Under the pieces are notes generated by a model, which saw nothing but the letters and a program-made list of their open reading frames with translations, did no database searches and was not told the DNA's origin. A DNA stretch of 64,000 nucleotides from Neopusillimonas maritima. Lineage in GTDB: Bacteria > Pseudomonadota > Gammaproteobacteria > Burkholderiales > Burkholderiaceae_B. This document shows positions 39,410-47,650 of this stretch, piece after piece (position 1 is the first letter of the stretch; each line of letters opens with the position of its first letter). The stretch lies in NCBI RefSeq assembly GCF_040930455.2, contig NZ_CP170494.1; one strand, written 5' to 3'. Both the position numbers and the translations under genes were made by a program.

Positions 39410-40125
39410 TGGACGGGCATCGTTTGAACTTCAGGGTTGCTGGATGGGCTCGACGCGGCAGGCTGGGAGGAGGTTGTCTGCCCACCGGACGGTGCCGCCT
39501 GACTGCCTTGCTGCTGGACCAGACTTTCACGTGACACGATGGTAAACAGTTTGACGACTTCATTGACGCCTTGCACGTTGGCTGCCACTTTTGCCGCCAT
39601 ACGTCCTTCCGTGTCAGTGACTTTACCCATGAGATAGACCACACCGCGTTCAGTTGTCACGACAATGGTGGCGGCCGGTACTTCTTTGGCTTCGATAAGG
39701 CTTGCTTTTACCTTGGTGGTAATCCACGTGTCGTTGGTTCGAACACTTAACGGGGTAACGCTGCCGATGCGAACGCGATTGATCACTTCCTTGACGTTTT
39801 CGATACCTCGGGCAATGGTTTCGGCGCGGGCTTTATCGGCCTCGTTGGGTACATCGCCGTATATGAGAACCTTGCCTGCATACGACACGCTGGTCAGGCG
39901 GACATCGGACCGGTCGTTGAAGGCCCGACCGACCTCGATTGAAAACTTCATTTCAATGGCTTGGTCTTCGACCTGTTCGCCGGCGGTGCGGCGATCAGTT
40001 GCCAAAAGAGCAGTGGTTGCGGCGGCTCCGCCCACAACCAGTGGTGCGCATGCCGACATCAGTGTGGCTACGCCCAGTAAAAATGCCAGTAAGAGCGCGC
40101 GAGAGGAGGTAAATGTTGCAGTCAT
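39406..40125 (-). CDS. dolP: BON-domain lipoprotein, DolP (YraP)-like
   Basis: A 239-residue lipoprotein. The lipobox LMSAC puts the acylated Cys at 26. Two BON domains follow (about 58-125, with GKVLIYGDVPNEADKARAE; about 130-200, with GVVYLMGKVTDTEGRMAA). A Gln/Ser/Pro-rich tail ends the protein. E. coli DolP helps keep outer-membrane and BAM function. It lies next to a DiaA gene (1-bp overlap) with yraN beyond, the same yraN-diaA-dolP order as in E. coli, which supports the identity. The tail is longer than in E. coli. Confidence 0.9.
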   Translation of the reverse strand: MTATFTSSRALLLAFLLGVATLMSACAPLVVGGAAATTALLATDRRTAGEQVEDQAIEMKFSIEVGRAFNDRSDVRLTSVSYAGKVLIYGDVPNEADKARAETIARGIENVKEVINRVRIGSVTPLSVRTNDTWITTKVKASLIEAKEVPAATIVVTTERGVVYLMGKVTDTEGRMAAKVAANVQGVNEVVKLFTIVSRESLVQQQGSQAAPSGGQTTSSQPAASSPSSNPEVQTMPVQ

Positions 40126-40718
40126 TAGAGCGAGTCTCCGAGTAAGAGGGCGTCGATTCCGTCACATAGGGCATGCAGCAGGATGATATGTACTTCCTGA
40201 ATTCGCATCGTGCGGTCGTGAGGTACGCATAAATGGATATCGGTTTCGTAAAGCTGTTCACCGATTTTTCCGCCCCCTTTTCCAGTTAGGGCGATAACGG
40301 CCATGTCGCGGTCGTGTGCTGCTTCAATGGACCGCAAAACGTTGGGTGAGTTCCCACTGGTGGAAATGGCAACGAGAATGTCGCCCGGTTGGCCAAGCGC
40401 CATGACCTGGCGTTCAAAAATGTGATCGAAGCCGTAGTCGTTACCGACTGCAGTCATGATGGATGAGTCGGTATTCAGGGCTATGCCGGCCAGAGGAAGG
40501 CGATCTCGTTCAAAACGGCCTACCAACTCGGCAACAAAGTGCTGTGCGTCGGCGGCGGAGCCACCGTTACCGCATGCCAGTATTTTGTTATTGTTCACCA
40601 AAGCGGCGAACGCCATGTCGACCGCTGTGGCAAGGGGTTCCGCAAGCGCCTGGGAGCTCGCCTTGAAGGTGTCGATAGCGTCGTCGAAATGCGACGACAT
40701 TCGGGAGGTCATATCCAT
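40125..40718 (-). CDS. diaA: SIS-domain protein DiaA (GmhA-related)
   Basis: A 197-residue single SIS domain with ILACGNGGSAADAQHFVAELVGRFE, ILVAISTSGNSPNVLRSIEAA, VIALTGKGGG and the helix RMQIQEVHIILLHALC-like end. It is homologous to both DiaA (binds DnaA and promotes timely initiation) and phosphoheptose isomerase GmhA. The name DiaA rests on context: yraN and dolP neighbours as in E. coli. A heptose-isomerase role cannot be ruled out. Overlaps dolP by 1 bp; 54 bp separate it from yraN. Confidence 0.85.
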   Translation of the reverse strand: MDMTSRMSSHFDDAIDTFKASSQALAEPLATAVDMAFAALVNNNKILACGNGGSAADAQHFVAELVGRFERDRLPLAGIALNTDSSIMTAVGNDYGFDHIFERQVMALGQPGDILVAISTSGNSPNVLRSIEAAHDRDMAVIALTGKGGGKIGEQLYETDIHLCVPHDRTMRIQEVHIILLHALCDGIDALLLGDSL

Positions 40719-40772
40719 AAACGCTATTATCTCATGGTCGAAAAAGCCGGATGTAACGTTTTTTCGCGAAAG

Positions 40773-41264
40773 TTATACAGTTCGAAAGGCATCCTGAAGC
40801 CAGCAAAGCCGGCTGCCATTGAATGTAATGATATCGAAACGGCACGGCGGGGTTTGTTTGAAGTGGCGGCGAACAAGGTGGGGCAGCCAGAATTGGGCTG
40901 CTCGAATAACGCGTTTTTGTTTATGCCGCCCAACTGTTTCGGCCGCCGAGCCGTAATTGGCATTGCGTCGACAGCGTACTTCGATAAATACAAGTATATT
41001 CTGGTCGCGCGCAACGATATCGATTTCCCCCGCACGGCACTTAAGGTTGCGTGCGAGTACGCATAAGCCGTGTTGTGTCACATAATAACAAGCCTGGCTT
41101 TCGGCTGCGTGCCCCAATTGCTGGCTTGCGGATACGGGGGTGAAGGGCAGGGGCATGGCAGTTTTAGGCGTCGTATTTTTTCTGCGACGACGAATCGCCC
41201 TTTCCTGTGCTGATCGGATTACCTGCTCCGGGCTTAGTGGATTTGGCAAAGAAGCGTCGCTCAT
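40773..41264 (-). CDS. yraN: UPF0102 protein YraN
   Basis: A 163-residue protein, longer than the usual 120-130 because of a basic N-terminal extension (about 1-45, with RRRRKNTTPK). The PD-(D/E)XK-like core has LGHAAESQACYYV, CRAGEIDIVARDQNILVFIEVRCRR and CRFDIITF. It is Holliday-junction-resolvase-like in fold; the E. coli homologue also has EVR instead of EVK, so the missing Lys is not a defect peculiar to this copy. Function unproven. Divergent from rsmI (33 bp). Confidence 0.88.
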   Translation of the reverse strand: MSDASLPNPLSPEQVIRSAQERAIRRRRKNTTPKTAMPLPFTPVSASQQLGHAAESQACYYVTQHGLCVLARNLKCRAGEIDIVARDQNILVFIEVRCRRNANYGSAAETVGRHKQKRVIRAAQFWLPHLVRRHFKQTPPCRFDIITFNGSRLCWLQDAFRTV

Positions 41265-41297
41265 GAAATTGAATAACTGTAACTAAGGCTGCCTAGT

Positions 41298-42230
41298 ATG
41301 CGTGAAGAGAATGGGTTTGATGAACCCCCAATGTCGTGGAAACGTCTCACTGAACGGGTGGACCAGCAGGATTGGCCTGCCGGTGCGTTGTATGTCATTG
41401 CGACGCCTATTGGCAACTTGGCCGACTTGAGCCTGCGGGCTGTAGAGGCGTTGCGGCGATGCGACGTGATCGCAGCTGAAGATACCCGTTCCAGCCGCCA
41501 ACTACTGGATGCCTGGGGGGTGAGCACGCCAATGATGGCCGCCCATCGGCACAATGAGGCAAGTGCTGCCCAGGTCATTATTGGGCGTCTGCAGAAAGGA
41601 GAGCGGGTTGCTCTGATTTCCGATGCCGGTACGCCTGCCGTGAGTGACCCGGGGGCGCGGGTGGTGCGAACGATTGTTGCCGAAGGTTATCGCGCGATTC
41701 CCGTTCCGGGTGCCAGTGCAGTGATGGCGGCACTGATGGTGAGCGGGGCTACAACAGATGAAAACCCGGCTTATACGTTTGCCGGTTTCACGCCGCACAA
41801 AACAACGGCGCGTCAAAAGTGGTTTCGACGCTGGTCAGCAATCAATATGCCGGTGGTATTTTTTGAATCACCCCATCGTCTTGCCGCGTCGATGGGCGAT
41901 TTGGCCGATGTGCTGCCCGGTGATCGCCTAGTAACGATTGCACGCGAGCTTACCAAACGTTTTGAACAGGTTGTCACGTTGCCACTTAATGAAGTGCAGG
42001 CATGGCTGCAGCAGGACCCACATCATAGTCAGGGCGAGTTTGTATTGGTTTTGCATCCATCGCCGGATGCGGCTGATGAAGCGCCGCCGGCTTATGTGTC
42101 GATATTGCTGGATGCACTGTTGGAGGATCTAAGCGTGAAAGATGCCGCGCGGATTGCGGCACGGGCAACGAATTTGCCCAAAGCGGATTTATACCGCATG
42201 GCCTTGGAGCGCGGGAAGAATGAGTTGTAA
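41298..42230 (+). CDS. rsmI: 16S rRNA (cytidine(1402)-2'-O)-methyltransferase RsmI
   Basis: A 310-residue class III (tetrapyrrole-methylase fold) methyltransferase acting on the ribosomal decoding centre. Motifs: LYVIATPIGNLADLSLRAVEAL, AAEDTRSSRQLL, ALISDAGTPAVSDPGARVVR, PVPGASAVMAALMVSG, FESPHRL and RELTKRFE. A C-terminal helical region with KDAARIAARATNLPKADLYRMAL is typical. The first 25 residues are a non-conserved lead. Divergent from yraN, as in E. coli where the two genes are also close. Confidence 0.96.
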   Translation: MREENGFDEPPMSWKRLTERVDQQDWPAGALYVIATPIGNLADLSLRAVEALRRCDVIAAEDTRSSRQLLDAWGVSTPMMAAHRHNEASAAQVIIGRLQKGERVALISDAGTPAVSDPGARVVRTIVAEGYRAIPVPGASAVMAALMVSGATTDENPAYTFAGFTPHKTTARQKWFRRWSAINMPVVFFESPHRLAASMGDLADVLPGDRLVTIARELTKRFEQVVTLPLNEVQAWLQQDPHHSQGEFVLVLHPSPDAADEAPPAYVSILLDALLEDLSVKDAARIAARATNLPKADLYRMALERGKNEL

Positions 42231-42237
42231 GGCGACA

Positions 42238-43290
42238 CTACCGCAGGGCAATTGTGGGTTGTGCCCCTAAAATTTCCTCAAAACGTAAAGCGGCATTCAC
42301 CGCTTCCGTGCGGTTTGAGTATGGCCCGAGCTGAACCCGATACAGTGTATTCCCAGGGCTCACCTGGGCATTTTTATAGTCGATGGAAGCAAGTTCGGCA
42401 TTGATCTTTTCGGCCAGGGCTTGTGCATTTTCAGCGTTGCTGAAAGCACCGAACTGAAGGTAGAACCCGGATGGTGTAACGGGTGGAACCTTACTTGGAT
42501 CTGGATCAACGCTGTCGGCTTCCGTATCCGGCTGGATTTCGTTTGAGTCAGCCATTTCCGCCTGCAGTTGCATGGCAATCAGCGCGTCCGGCACGATGCG
42601 TTCGCTGATCGGTTCAGCGGGAATCACCGGCTGCGGTGTTGCAGCCGAGGAAATAGAGTGCGTTGAGGGTTCCGATGGCATGGAGCCGGCGCTGTTCTGC
42701 GCCTGGGCATATGTAGTGGGGCCGCCGAAACGTCCCGCTCGGATATCGTCATGCGTAATCGCCTCGACAATCACCCGGCCGCTCCCCGGCCCGATCAGCC
42801 CGAGCTTGGACGCCGCTACGTAAGAAAGATCAATAATTCTGCCGCTGTGGAAGGGGCCGCGATCGTTAATTCGCACAATGACCGAGCGGCCGTTTGCCAC
42901 GCGTGTCACGCGGGCATAACTGGGTATAGGGAGTGTGGGGTGTGCGGCTGTCATGGCGTACATGTCGTACGTTTCGCCATTAGCGGTTTTATTGCCGTGA
43001 AATTTGCGCCCGTACCATGAAGCAATGCCTTCCTGCCGGAATGGTTGGTCGCTTGACATGGGGATATAGCGTTTACCGAAAACCACATAGGGGCGTTTGG
43101 TGGCCCGGTGATGGGGTTCAATACGCGGGGCGGCATCGGGTATAGCCTGGATATTGGCGGGGGGATCGCTGCCTGGGCCGTCGTCTTTGTAGTAGCCCCC
43201 GCGTTTACTGCCCGATGAAGAACACCCTGCAATAATCAGGCAGAGCAGAAAAGCGAGCAGTAGATACCCAGGGCGTTGCTTGTCATTCAT
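42238..43290 (-). CDS. rlpA: Septal lipoprotein RlpA (DPBB and SPOR domains)
   Basis: A 350-residue lipoprotein. The lipobox IAGC puts the acylated Cys at 23. A double-psi beta-barrel (about 88-180) has GIASWYGRKFHGNKTANGE and VRINDRGPFHSGRIIDLS, and a C-terminal SPOR domain (about 270-350) has GFYLQFGAFSNAENAQAL and LYRVQLGPYSNRTEA, for binding denuded septal glycan. Pseudomonas RlpA is a lytic transglycosylase; activity here is inferred from homology. It is the last gene of the long minus-strand block; its start overlaps the rapZ end by 4 bp (ATGA). Convergent with rsmI (7 bp). Confidence 0.93.
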   Translation of the reverse strand: MNDKQRPGYLLLAFLLCLIIAGCSSSGSKRGGYYKDDGPGSDPPANIQAIPDAAPRIEPHHRATKRPYVVFGKRYIPMSSDQPFRQEGIASWYGRKFHGNKTANGETYDMYAMTAAHPTLPIPSYARVTRVANGRSVIVRINDRGPFHSGRIIDLSYVAASKLGLIGPGSGRVIVEAITHDDIRAGRFGGPTTYAQAQNSAGSMPSEPSTHSISSAATPQPVIPAEPISERIVPDALIAMQLQAEMADSNEIQPDTEADSVDPDPSKVPPVTPSGFYLQFGAFSNAENAQALAEKINAELASIDYKNAQVSPGNTLYRVQLGPYSNRTEAVNAALRFEEILGAQPTIALR

Positions 43291-44156
43291 GGCTGTTCAA
43301 TGGCCGGAAGGTTTCGATGCCTGATCAGTAAAGGTGAGTGATCTGCAAACCGTTCGGCTAATTTTTCAACAACATACACCGAGCGGTGTTGCCCCCCGGT
43401 GCATCCAATTGCCACGGTTAGATAATTGCGCGTATCTTGCAAATATAAAGGTAACCAGCGGCGGATGAAACCGGTAATGTCGTCCAGCATCTGGTTAACG
43501 TTGTTGAATTGCATCAACCACTGGGCTACGGCTTGGTCTCGCCCTGTAAGAGGCTTGAGTTCGGGGTCGTAATGCGGGTTTGGTAAACAGCGAACGTCAA
43601 AAACGAGATCGGAGTCGGCCGGCACGCCGCGTTTGTATGCAAACGATTGGAAGGTCAGCACGACGTCGGCTCTGCCTGCCTGAATCAGGTCTCGCATCCA
43701 GGCGCGCAATTGGCCCGGCGTAAGCTCGGAGGTGTCGATAACGTGTTCCTGATCGCGCATCGGTGCAAGCAGCTCGCGCTCGGCGTGAATGCATTCAAGC
43801 AAGGAAGCCGATTTGCCTTCTTTGCGCAAGCGATCAGTAAGCGGATGCCGGCGGCGCGACTCGGAATAACGTTGCATCAGTGCGTGGTCACTGGCATCGA
43901 GGAAAATGGCTTTGAACTCAACACCTTGAGACCTGAGCCCGGTCAGGACGTGGGGCAGGGTAGCCAAATCGCCGGGAGATCGGACATCGATGGCAACTGC
44001 AATTTGTTTTAATTGTTCTTCGCGAACGGTATTAATGAATTCGTTGAGAAACTTGACGGGCAGGTTATCGACGCAGGTGTAGCCGGAATCCTCGAGTAGG
44101 CGTAAAGCAACTGATTTGCCTGAACCCGATATGCCTGTGATAAGAACAATTTTCAT
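43287..44156 (-). CDS. rapZ: RapZ, RNase adapter / nucleotide-binding protein
   Basis: A 289-residue protein with N-terminal Walker A GISGSGKS (about 8-15), VDNLPVKFLNEF, the FKAIFLDASDHALMQRYSESRRRHPL block and the C-terminal FAYKRGVPADSDLVFDVRCLPNPHY and GCTGGQHRSVYVVEKLAE. In E. coli it presents GlmZ small RNA to RNase E and so sets glucosamine-6-phosphate supply. Sits between hprK (6 bp) and rlpA (4-bp overlap), next to nitrogen-PTS genes as in other proteobacteria. Confidence 0.96.
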   Translation of the reverse strand: MKIVLITGISGSGKSVALRLLEDSGYTCVDNLPVKFLNEFINTVREEQLKQIAVAIDVRSPGDLATLPHVLTGLRSQGVEFKAIFLDASDHALMQRYSESRRRHPLTDRLRKEGKSASLLECIHAERELLAPMRDQEHVIDTSELTPGQLRAWMRDLIQAGRADVVLTFQSFAYKRGVPADSDLVFDVRCLPNPHYDPELKPLTGRDQAVAQWLMQFNNVNQMLDDITGFIRRWLPLYLQDTRNYLTVAIGCTGGQHRSVYVVEKLAERFADHSPLLIRHRNLPAIEQP

Positions 44157-44162
44157 GGCGGT

Positions 44163-45092
44163 TTAGTCGGGACGACTGTTTTCCATAATTGCCAAAGCCT
44201 GGCGCTCAATAAACTCGCCCATGGTGTCGATACCTCGTAATGACAGGATGGTGTTGCGGACCGCTGCTTCCACCAGGACAGCCAGGTTGCGTCCGGCGGC
44301 CACTTGAAGCATGACCCGGCGAATGGGGGTGTCGAGAATATCCTGGGTCAAGTCTTGAACCGGAAGACGTTCAAAGTTCTCAGCATTCGCCCGGACGAGC
44401 TGGACAATCAGTTTCAGGCGCATTTTGCGTCGAACTGAGGTTTCACCAAATATGGTGCGGATGTCCAGGAGGCCGAGACCGCGCACTTCAAGCAGGTTTT
44501 GTAACAGTGCCGGGCAATGGCCTTCTATGATTCCCGGGGCGGTACGCGAAAGCTCGACGGCGTCGTCGGCAACCAGCCCATGGCCGCGGGAAATCAGCTC
44601 CAGCGCCAACTCGCTTTTGCCCAGGCCCGAATCGCCCATAATTAAAACACCCAGCCCCAGAACGTCGAGGAACACCCCATGGACGGTGGTGCGTGGAGCC
44701 AGCCGTTTGCCAAGGTAGATGCGCAGAAGGTCGATAAGTTTTGCCGCTTCGACGGACGTCGAGAGGAGCGGGATTTGCTGGACATTACAAAAGTCGCGCA
44801 GATCATCCGGGGCGTCGAGACTATCGGCCATTAGAATAGCCGGAACACCGCCTGCGACAAGGTCTTCCAGGTGGTGAATACGACGTTTGGGTTCAAAACG
44901 CGTGTAGTACAGCAGTTCTTCTTTGCCGAAGACTTGTATACGCGACGGGTGAATCAGGTTCAGGTGACCGACCAGGTCGGCACCCGCCATACCGACATCG
45001 GGAATAACGCGATGTGCCGCGCCCAGGCCTGCAATCCAATTAAAAGCGATTTTGTCGGTGTTGTCGCTGACCAGTTCTTGAACAGTGAGCAT
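44163..45092 (-). CDS. hprK: HPr kinase/phosphorylase
   Basis: A 309-residue enzyme. The N-terminal Mur-like domain is followed by the catalytic domain with VHGVFLDVLGLGVLIMGDSGLGKSELALELI (Walker A and catalytic His), LVADDAVEL and EVRGLGLLDIRTIFGE (signature). It phosphorylates HPr on Ser46 in response to ATP and metabolites. In betaproteobacteria without sugar PTS it forms part of a regulatory branch with PtsN. Lies 21 bp after ptsN and 6 bp before rapZ. Confidence 0.96.
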   Translation of the reverse strand: MLTVQELVSDNTDKIAFNWIAGLGAAHRVIPDVGMAGADLVGHLNLIHPSRIQVFGKEELLYYTRFEPKRRIHHLEDLVAGGVPAILMADSLDAPDDLRDFCNVQQIPLLSTSVEAAKLIDLLRIYLGKRLAPRTTVHGVFLDVLGLGVLIMGDSGLGKSELALELISRGHGLVADDAVELSRTAPGIIEGHCPALLQNLLEVRGLGLLDIRTIFGETSVRRKMRLKLIVQLVRANAENFERLPVQDLTQDILDTPIRRVMLQVAAGRNLAVLVEAAVRNTILSLRGIDTMGEFIERQALAIMENSRPD

Positions 45093-45113
45093 GATAATGG
45101 GCCGTTTGACGGG

Positions 45114-45572
45114 TTAGGTATGTTCAACTGTTGTAAGCAACTCGTGAACCCGTTCCGGGTCGGTTTCCGTTGACAATGCCTCGCGCAGCTCTGTGTTGGA
45201 CGCCATGCGTGCAATTTCCGCCAGCAAATCGAGGTGCATTTGTGTTGCCGCTTCGGGAACCAGCAGGAAAAACAGTAAACCGGCCTGGCGCCCGTCGGCC
45301 GGATCAAAGCGTACGGGTTCGGCGAGCCGGTAAAAGGCGGCGATAGGTTCTTTCAGGCCTTTGATACGCCCGTGCGGAACGGCCATGTTGTGTCCCAGCG
45401 CGGTTGAACCGAGGCGCTCCCGCCCGATAAGACTTTGAAACACCGCCGTTCGGGCGACGCCGTGATGGTTCTCGAATAGCAGCGCCGCCTGTTCGAAGGC
45501 CCGTTTTTTACTGGTTGCTTCGACATCGAGCACCACATTCTGCAATGGCAGGATACGCGACATTAAGTTCAT
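45114..45572 (-). CDS. ptsN: Nitrogen-PTS EIIA component PtsN
   Basis: A PTS EIIA type-2 (fructose/mannitol-fold) domain of about 152 residues. The phospho-His is in NMAVPHGRIKGLKEP. SLIGRERLGSTALG before it and LFFLLVPEAATQMHLDLLAEIARM after it are typical. It takes phosphate from NPr or HPr and controls partners rather than transporting sugar. The ATG at 45572 (MNLMSRILP) fits relatives; 45581 is also open. Followed by hprK and rapZ. Confidence 0.95.
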   Translation of the reverse strand: MNLMSRILPLQNVVLDVEATSKKRAFEQAALLFENHHGVARTAVFQSLIGRERLGSTALGHNMAVPHGRIKGLKEPIAAFYRLAEPVRFDPADGRQAGLLFFLLVPEAATQMHLDLLAEIARMASNTELREALSTETDPERVHELLTTVEHT

Positions 45573-45626
45573 GACGACCATTATATGAGCGGAAATGAAA
45601 ATTCAGAAGGAAATTACAAATGCGAA

Positions 45627-45654
45627 AGCCCCAATCGGTAGCGGGATTGGGGCT
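45627..45654 (-). terminator. Possible hairpin terminator after hpf
   Basis: A 10-bp perfect inverted repeat (45627-45636 with 45645-45654, loop of 8) lies between the hpf end and the ptsN start. Read leftward it is followed by only TTTCG, a weak T-tract, so it may end or weaken the lptB-hpf transcript before ptsN. Could equally be an RNA processing or stability hairpin. Confidence 0.5.
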
Positions 45655-45744
45655 GACTCATGAAGCCAATTAGAGCACATTTGACGTTATTCAGCACGGA
45701 AGTGCTCGCATTGTGACCAATTTGGCTTGAATGACGCGAAAACG

Positions 45745-46074
45745 CTATTGATCGACGGCAATTTCCTGCCGTTTGAGCGGCTCGTGAGCATGATTTTGTA
45801 CTTTGTCTTTGTACTTGATCACTTGCCGGTCTATTTTGTCTGCCAGCAAATCGATGGCAGCGTATAGGTTTTCGTCGGAAGCTTCGCAGTGAAGGTCTTT
45901 GCCAGGCAAACGCATGGTGACTTCAGCTGTGTGCTTGAGACGCTCTACCGAGAGCATGACCTGGGTGTCGATAACGTTGTCGAAATGCCGGGCAACCCGA
46001 GCCATTTTCGTTTTAACGTATTCGTTGATAGCGGGAGTGACTTCAAGGTGACGACCGGTGATACTCAGGTTCAT
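45745..46074 (-). CDS. hpf: Ribosome hibernation promoting factor, short form
   Basis: A 109-residue S30AE/HPF protein: MNLSITGRHLEVTPAINEYV, FDNVIDTQVMLSVERLKHTAEV and YAAIDLLADKIDRQVIKYKDK. It lacks the C-terminal dimerisation domain, so it is the short type that needs RMF or acts like YfiA. A good ribosome site (TAGGAG) lies in front of the ATG. In related genomes rpoN usually precedes hpf; here 160 bp without a gene separates hpf from lptB. Confidence 0.95.
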   Translation of the reverse strand: MNLSITGRHLEVTPAINEYVKTKMARVARHFDNVIDTQVMLSVERLKHTAEVTMRLPGKDLHCEASDENLYAAIDLLADKIDRQVIKYKDKVQNHAHEPLKRQEIAVDQ

Positions 46075-46234
46075 GTTGTGCTCCTATAAAAAACAACATT
46101 GCGCTTGGTGCGCCTGAATGAAAGAACGACTACCCCTCCTTTTTTTGTTGTCACGTGTTCAGTGTATCGTTTGTGGCGGGTAAATCAAGTAGCACAAGTA
46201 CAGGGTTTGTTCGAAGTCAAAGTATGGGTGAAAA

Positions 46235-47026
46235 TCACATGCGGAAGTTTTTGCCAAGATATACCTGGCGTACTGCCTCGTTGTCGATGATTTCGTCTGG
46301 ATGGCCATTGGTCAGCACTTTACCTTCACTGATAATGTAGGCACGGTCGCAAATGCCCAGTGTTTCCCGAACGTTGTGGTCGGTAATCAATACGCCGATA
46401 TTCCGGCTTTTCAGGAAGTGGACAATACGCTGAATTTCAATGACCGCAATCGGGTCGACCCCCGCGAACGGCTCATCCAGCAGGATGAATCGTGGGTTGG
46501 TTGCCAATGCGCGTGCAATTTCTACGCGGCGGCGCTCGCCACCCGACAGGGAAATGGCAGTATTGCCACGTATGTGCTGAATTTGCAGTTCGTCGAGCAG
46601 TTCTTCTAGACGCTGCTTTATTTGATTGCTGGTAAGAGGTGTGCCGCGTTCATCGATTTGCAGCTCCAACACGGCCTGGATGTTTTGCTCCACTGTGAGG
46701 CGACGAAATACCGAGGCGTCTTGGGGTAGATACGACAGCCCAATGCGGGCGCGTTTGTGCATGGGCATGGCCGTAATGGGAACGCCGTCGATCTCGATGC
46801 GCCCGGCATCGGTTGGGACAATGCCGACAATCATGTAGAAGCTGGTTGTTTTGCCCGCCCCGTTAGGGCCCAGCAGGCCCACAACTTCGCCACTGTCGAC
46901 CGACATTGAAACATCGTGCACAACGGTGCGCTTCCCGTAGGTTTTACGCAAACCGGTGGCGATCAGACTGCCTTTGGAGTCGCTGGCGGCGCGAACAGGT
47001 GCGCGGGATGTAGACGTGACTGCCAT
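46235..47026 (-). CDS. lptB: LPS export ABC transporter ATPase LptB
   Basis: Drives LPS extraction from the inner membrane with LptFG. Walker A GLLGPNGAGKTTSF, Q-loop SYLPQDASVFRRLTVEQN, signature LSGGERRRVEIARAL, Walker B FILLDEPFAGVDP, and the switch His in LITDHNVRETL. The start at 47026 (MAVTSTSRAP) has AGAGG 5 bp upstream; the frame is open to 47065 but that would overlap lptA. An N-terminal extension of about 20 residues compared with E. coli LptB is present. It comes directly after lptA (14 bp). Confidence 0.97.
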   Translation of the reverse strand: MAVTSTSRAPVRAASDSKGSLIATGLRKTYGKRTVVHDVSMSVDSGEVVGLLGPNGAGKTTSFYMIVGIVPTDAGRIEIDGVPITAMPMHKRARIGLSYLPQDASVFRRLTVEQNIQAVLELQIDERGTPLTSNQIKQRLEELLDELQIQHIRGNTAISLSGGERRRVEIARALATNPRFILLDEPFAGVDPIAVIEIQRIVHFLKSRNIGVLITDHNVRETLGICDRAYIISEGKVLTNGHPDEIIDNEAVRQVYLGKNFRM

Positions 47027-47040
47027 ACTTGCCTCTTCGC

Positions 47041-47640
47041 TTAGCGATTCTGGTTCTGCTGGCATTCCGCTGCTGCAGCTTCGGCCTTTGCACCCGGCGT
47101 GGCAACTGAACGGACCCGCCCACCTGCGGCAGATGAGTTTGGCCCGCCAAATGCCTTGTAAATACTGGTTGCCTGATTGTAAATAACCCGTTCACCGCGG
47201 ATGTTGTCGAGGCGTTTTCCACATACGTACTTGGTGACGATGGCTTGACCGATCATTTCAATTTCCTCGGTTTTGCCGTTGTATTCCGCCCGTAGGCCGC
47301 GCGCTTCAATAACTTCGAATTTTTCGGGGTTTTCCTGGCGGATGAAAACGAGTTTCCCGTCGTTGGCGGTTGCCGTACCGTATTGAAAGCCTTCTTCGTC
47401 TTCGCGCATGATGAGCGTGTCGGAGTTCAGCGTCATCTGGCCGCGCGTCATGACCACGTTACCGGTAAAAGTGCTTTCTTGCTTGATGTCGTCGTAATTT
47501 AGCGTATCGGACAAGATAAGCGTGTCGGGCTCTTCAGCAGGATTATCGTTTGTCGGCTGAGCGCTTGCCAACGACGATAAGGCCATCAGTGCGCTAATAC
47601 ATACCCAGCGGCAAAGGTGTTGAATAGATAAGCGGTTCAT
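47041..47640 (-). CDS. lptA: LPS transport periplasmic protein LptA
   Basis: A 199-residue OstA-type protein that bridges inner and outer membranes for LPS. The signal peptide (about 1-27, ending in SLASA) is followed by the beta-jellyroll repeats LILSDTLNYDDIKQESTFTG, GQMTLNSDTLIMRE and RAEYNGKTEEIEMIGQA. The C-terminal Ala/Glu/Gln-rich tail is not conserved. Between lptC and lptB, 10 bp and 14 bp away. Confidence 0.95.
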   Translation of the reverse strand: MNRLSIQHLCRWVCISALMALSSLASAQPTNDNPAEEPDTLILSDTLNYDDIKQESTFTGNVVMTRGQMTLNSDTLIMREDEEGFQYGTATANDGKLVFIRQENPEKFEVIEARGLRAEYNGKTEEIEMIGQAIVTKYVCGKRLDNIRGERVIYNQATSIYKAFGGPNSSAAGGRVRSVATPGAKAEAAAAECQQNQNR

Positions 47641-47650
47641 AATATTTTTT

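Noticed and set aside
40125..40718. Reading the SIS protein as GmhA of heptose synthesis
   Set aside because: Sequence alone cannot separate GmhA and DiaA, but the yraN and dolP neighbours favour DiaA; kept as an alternative in the entry.
40773..41264. Loss of the catalytic Lys in the YraN nuclease-like motif (EVR in place of EVK)
   Set aside because: E. coli YraN also has EVR, so it is a family feature.
43647..44012. Antisense open frames over rapZ, rimO and kdsD (for example 43647-44012, 19097-19456, 49411-49854)
   Set aside because: The opposite strand encodes intact, well known proteins; no independent evidence for these.
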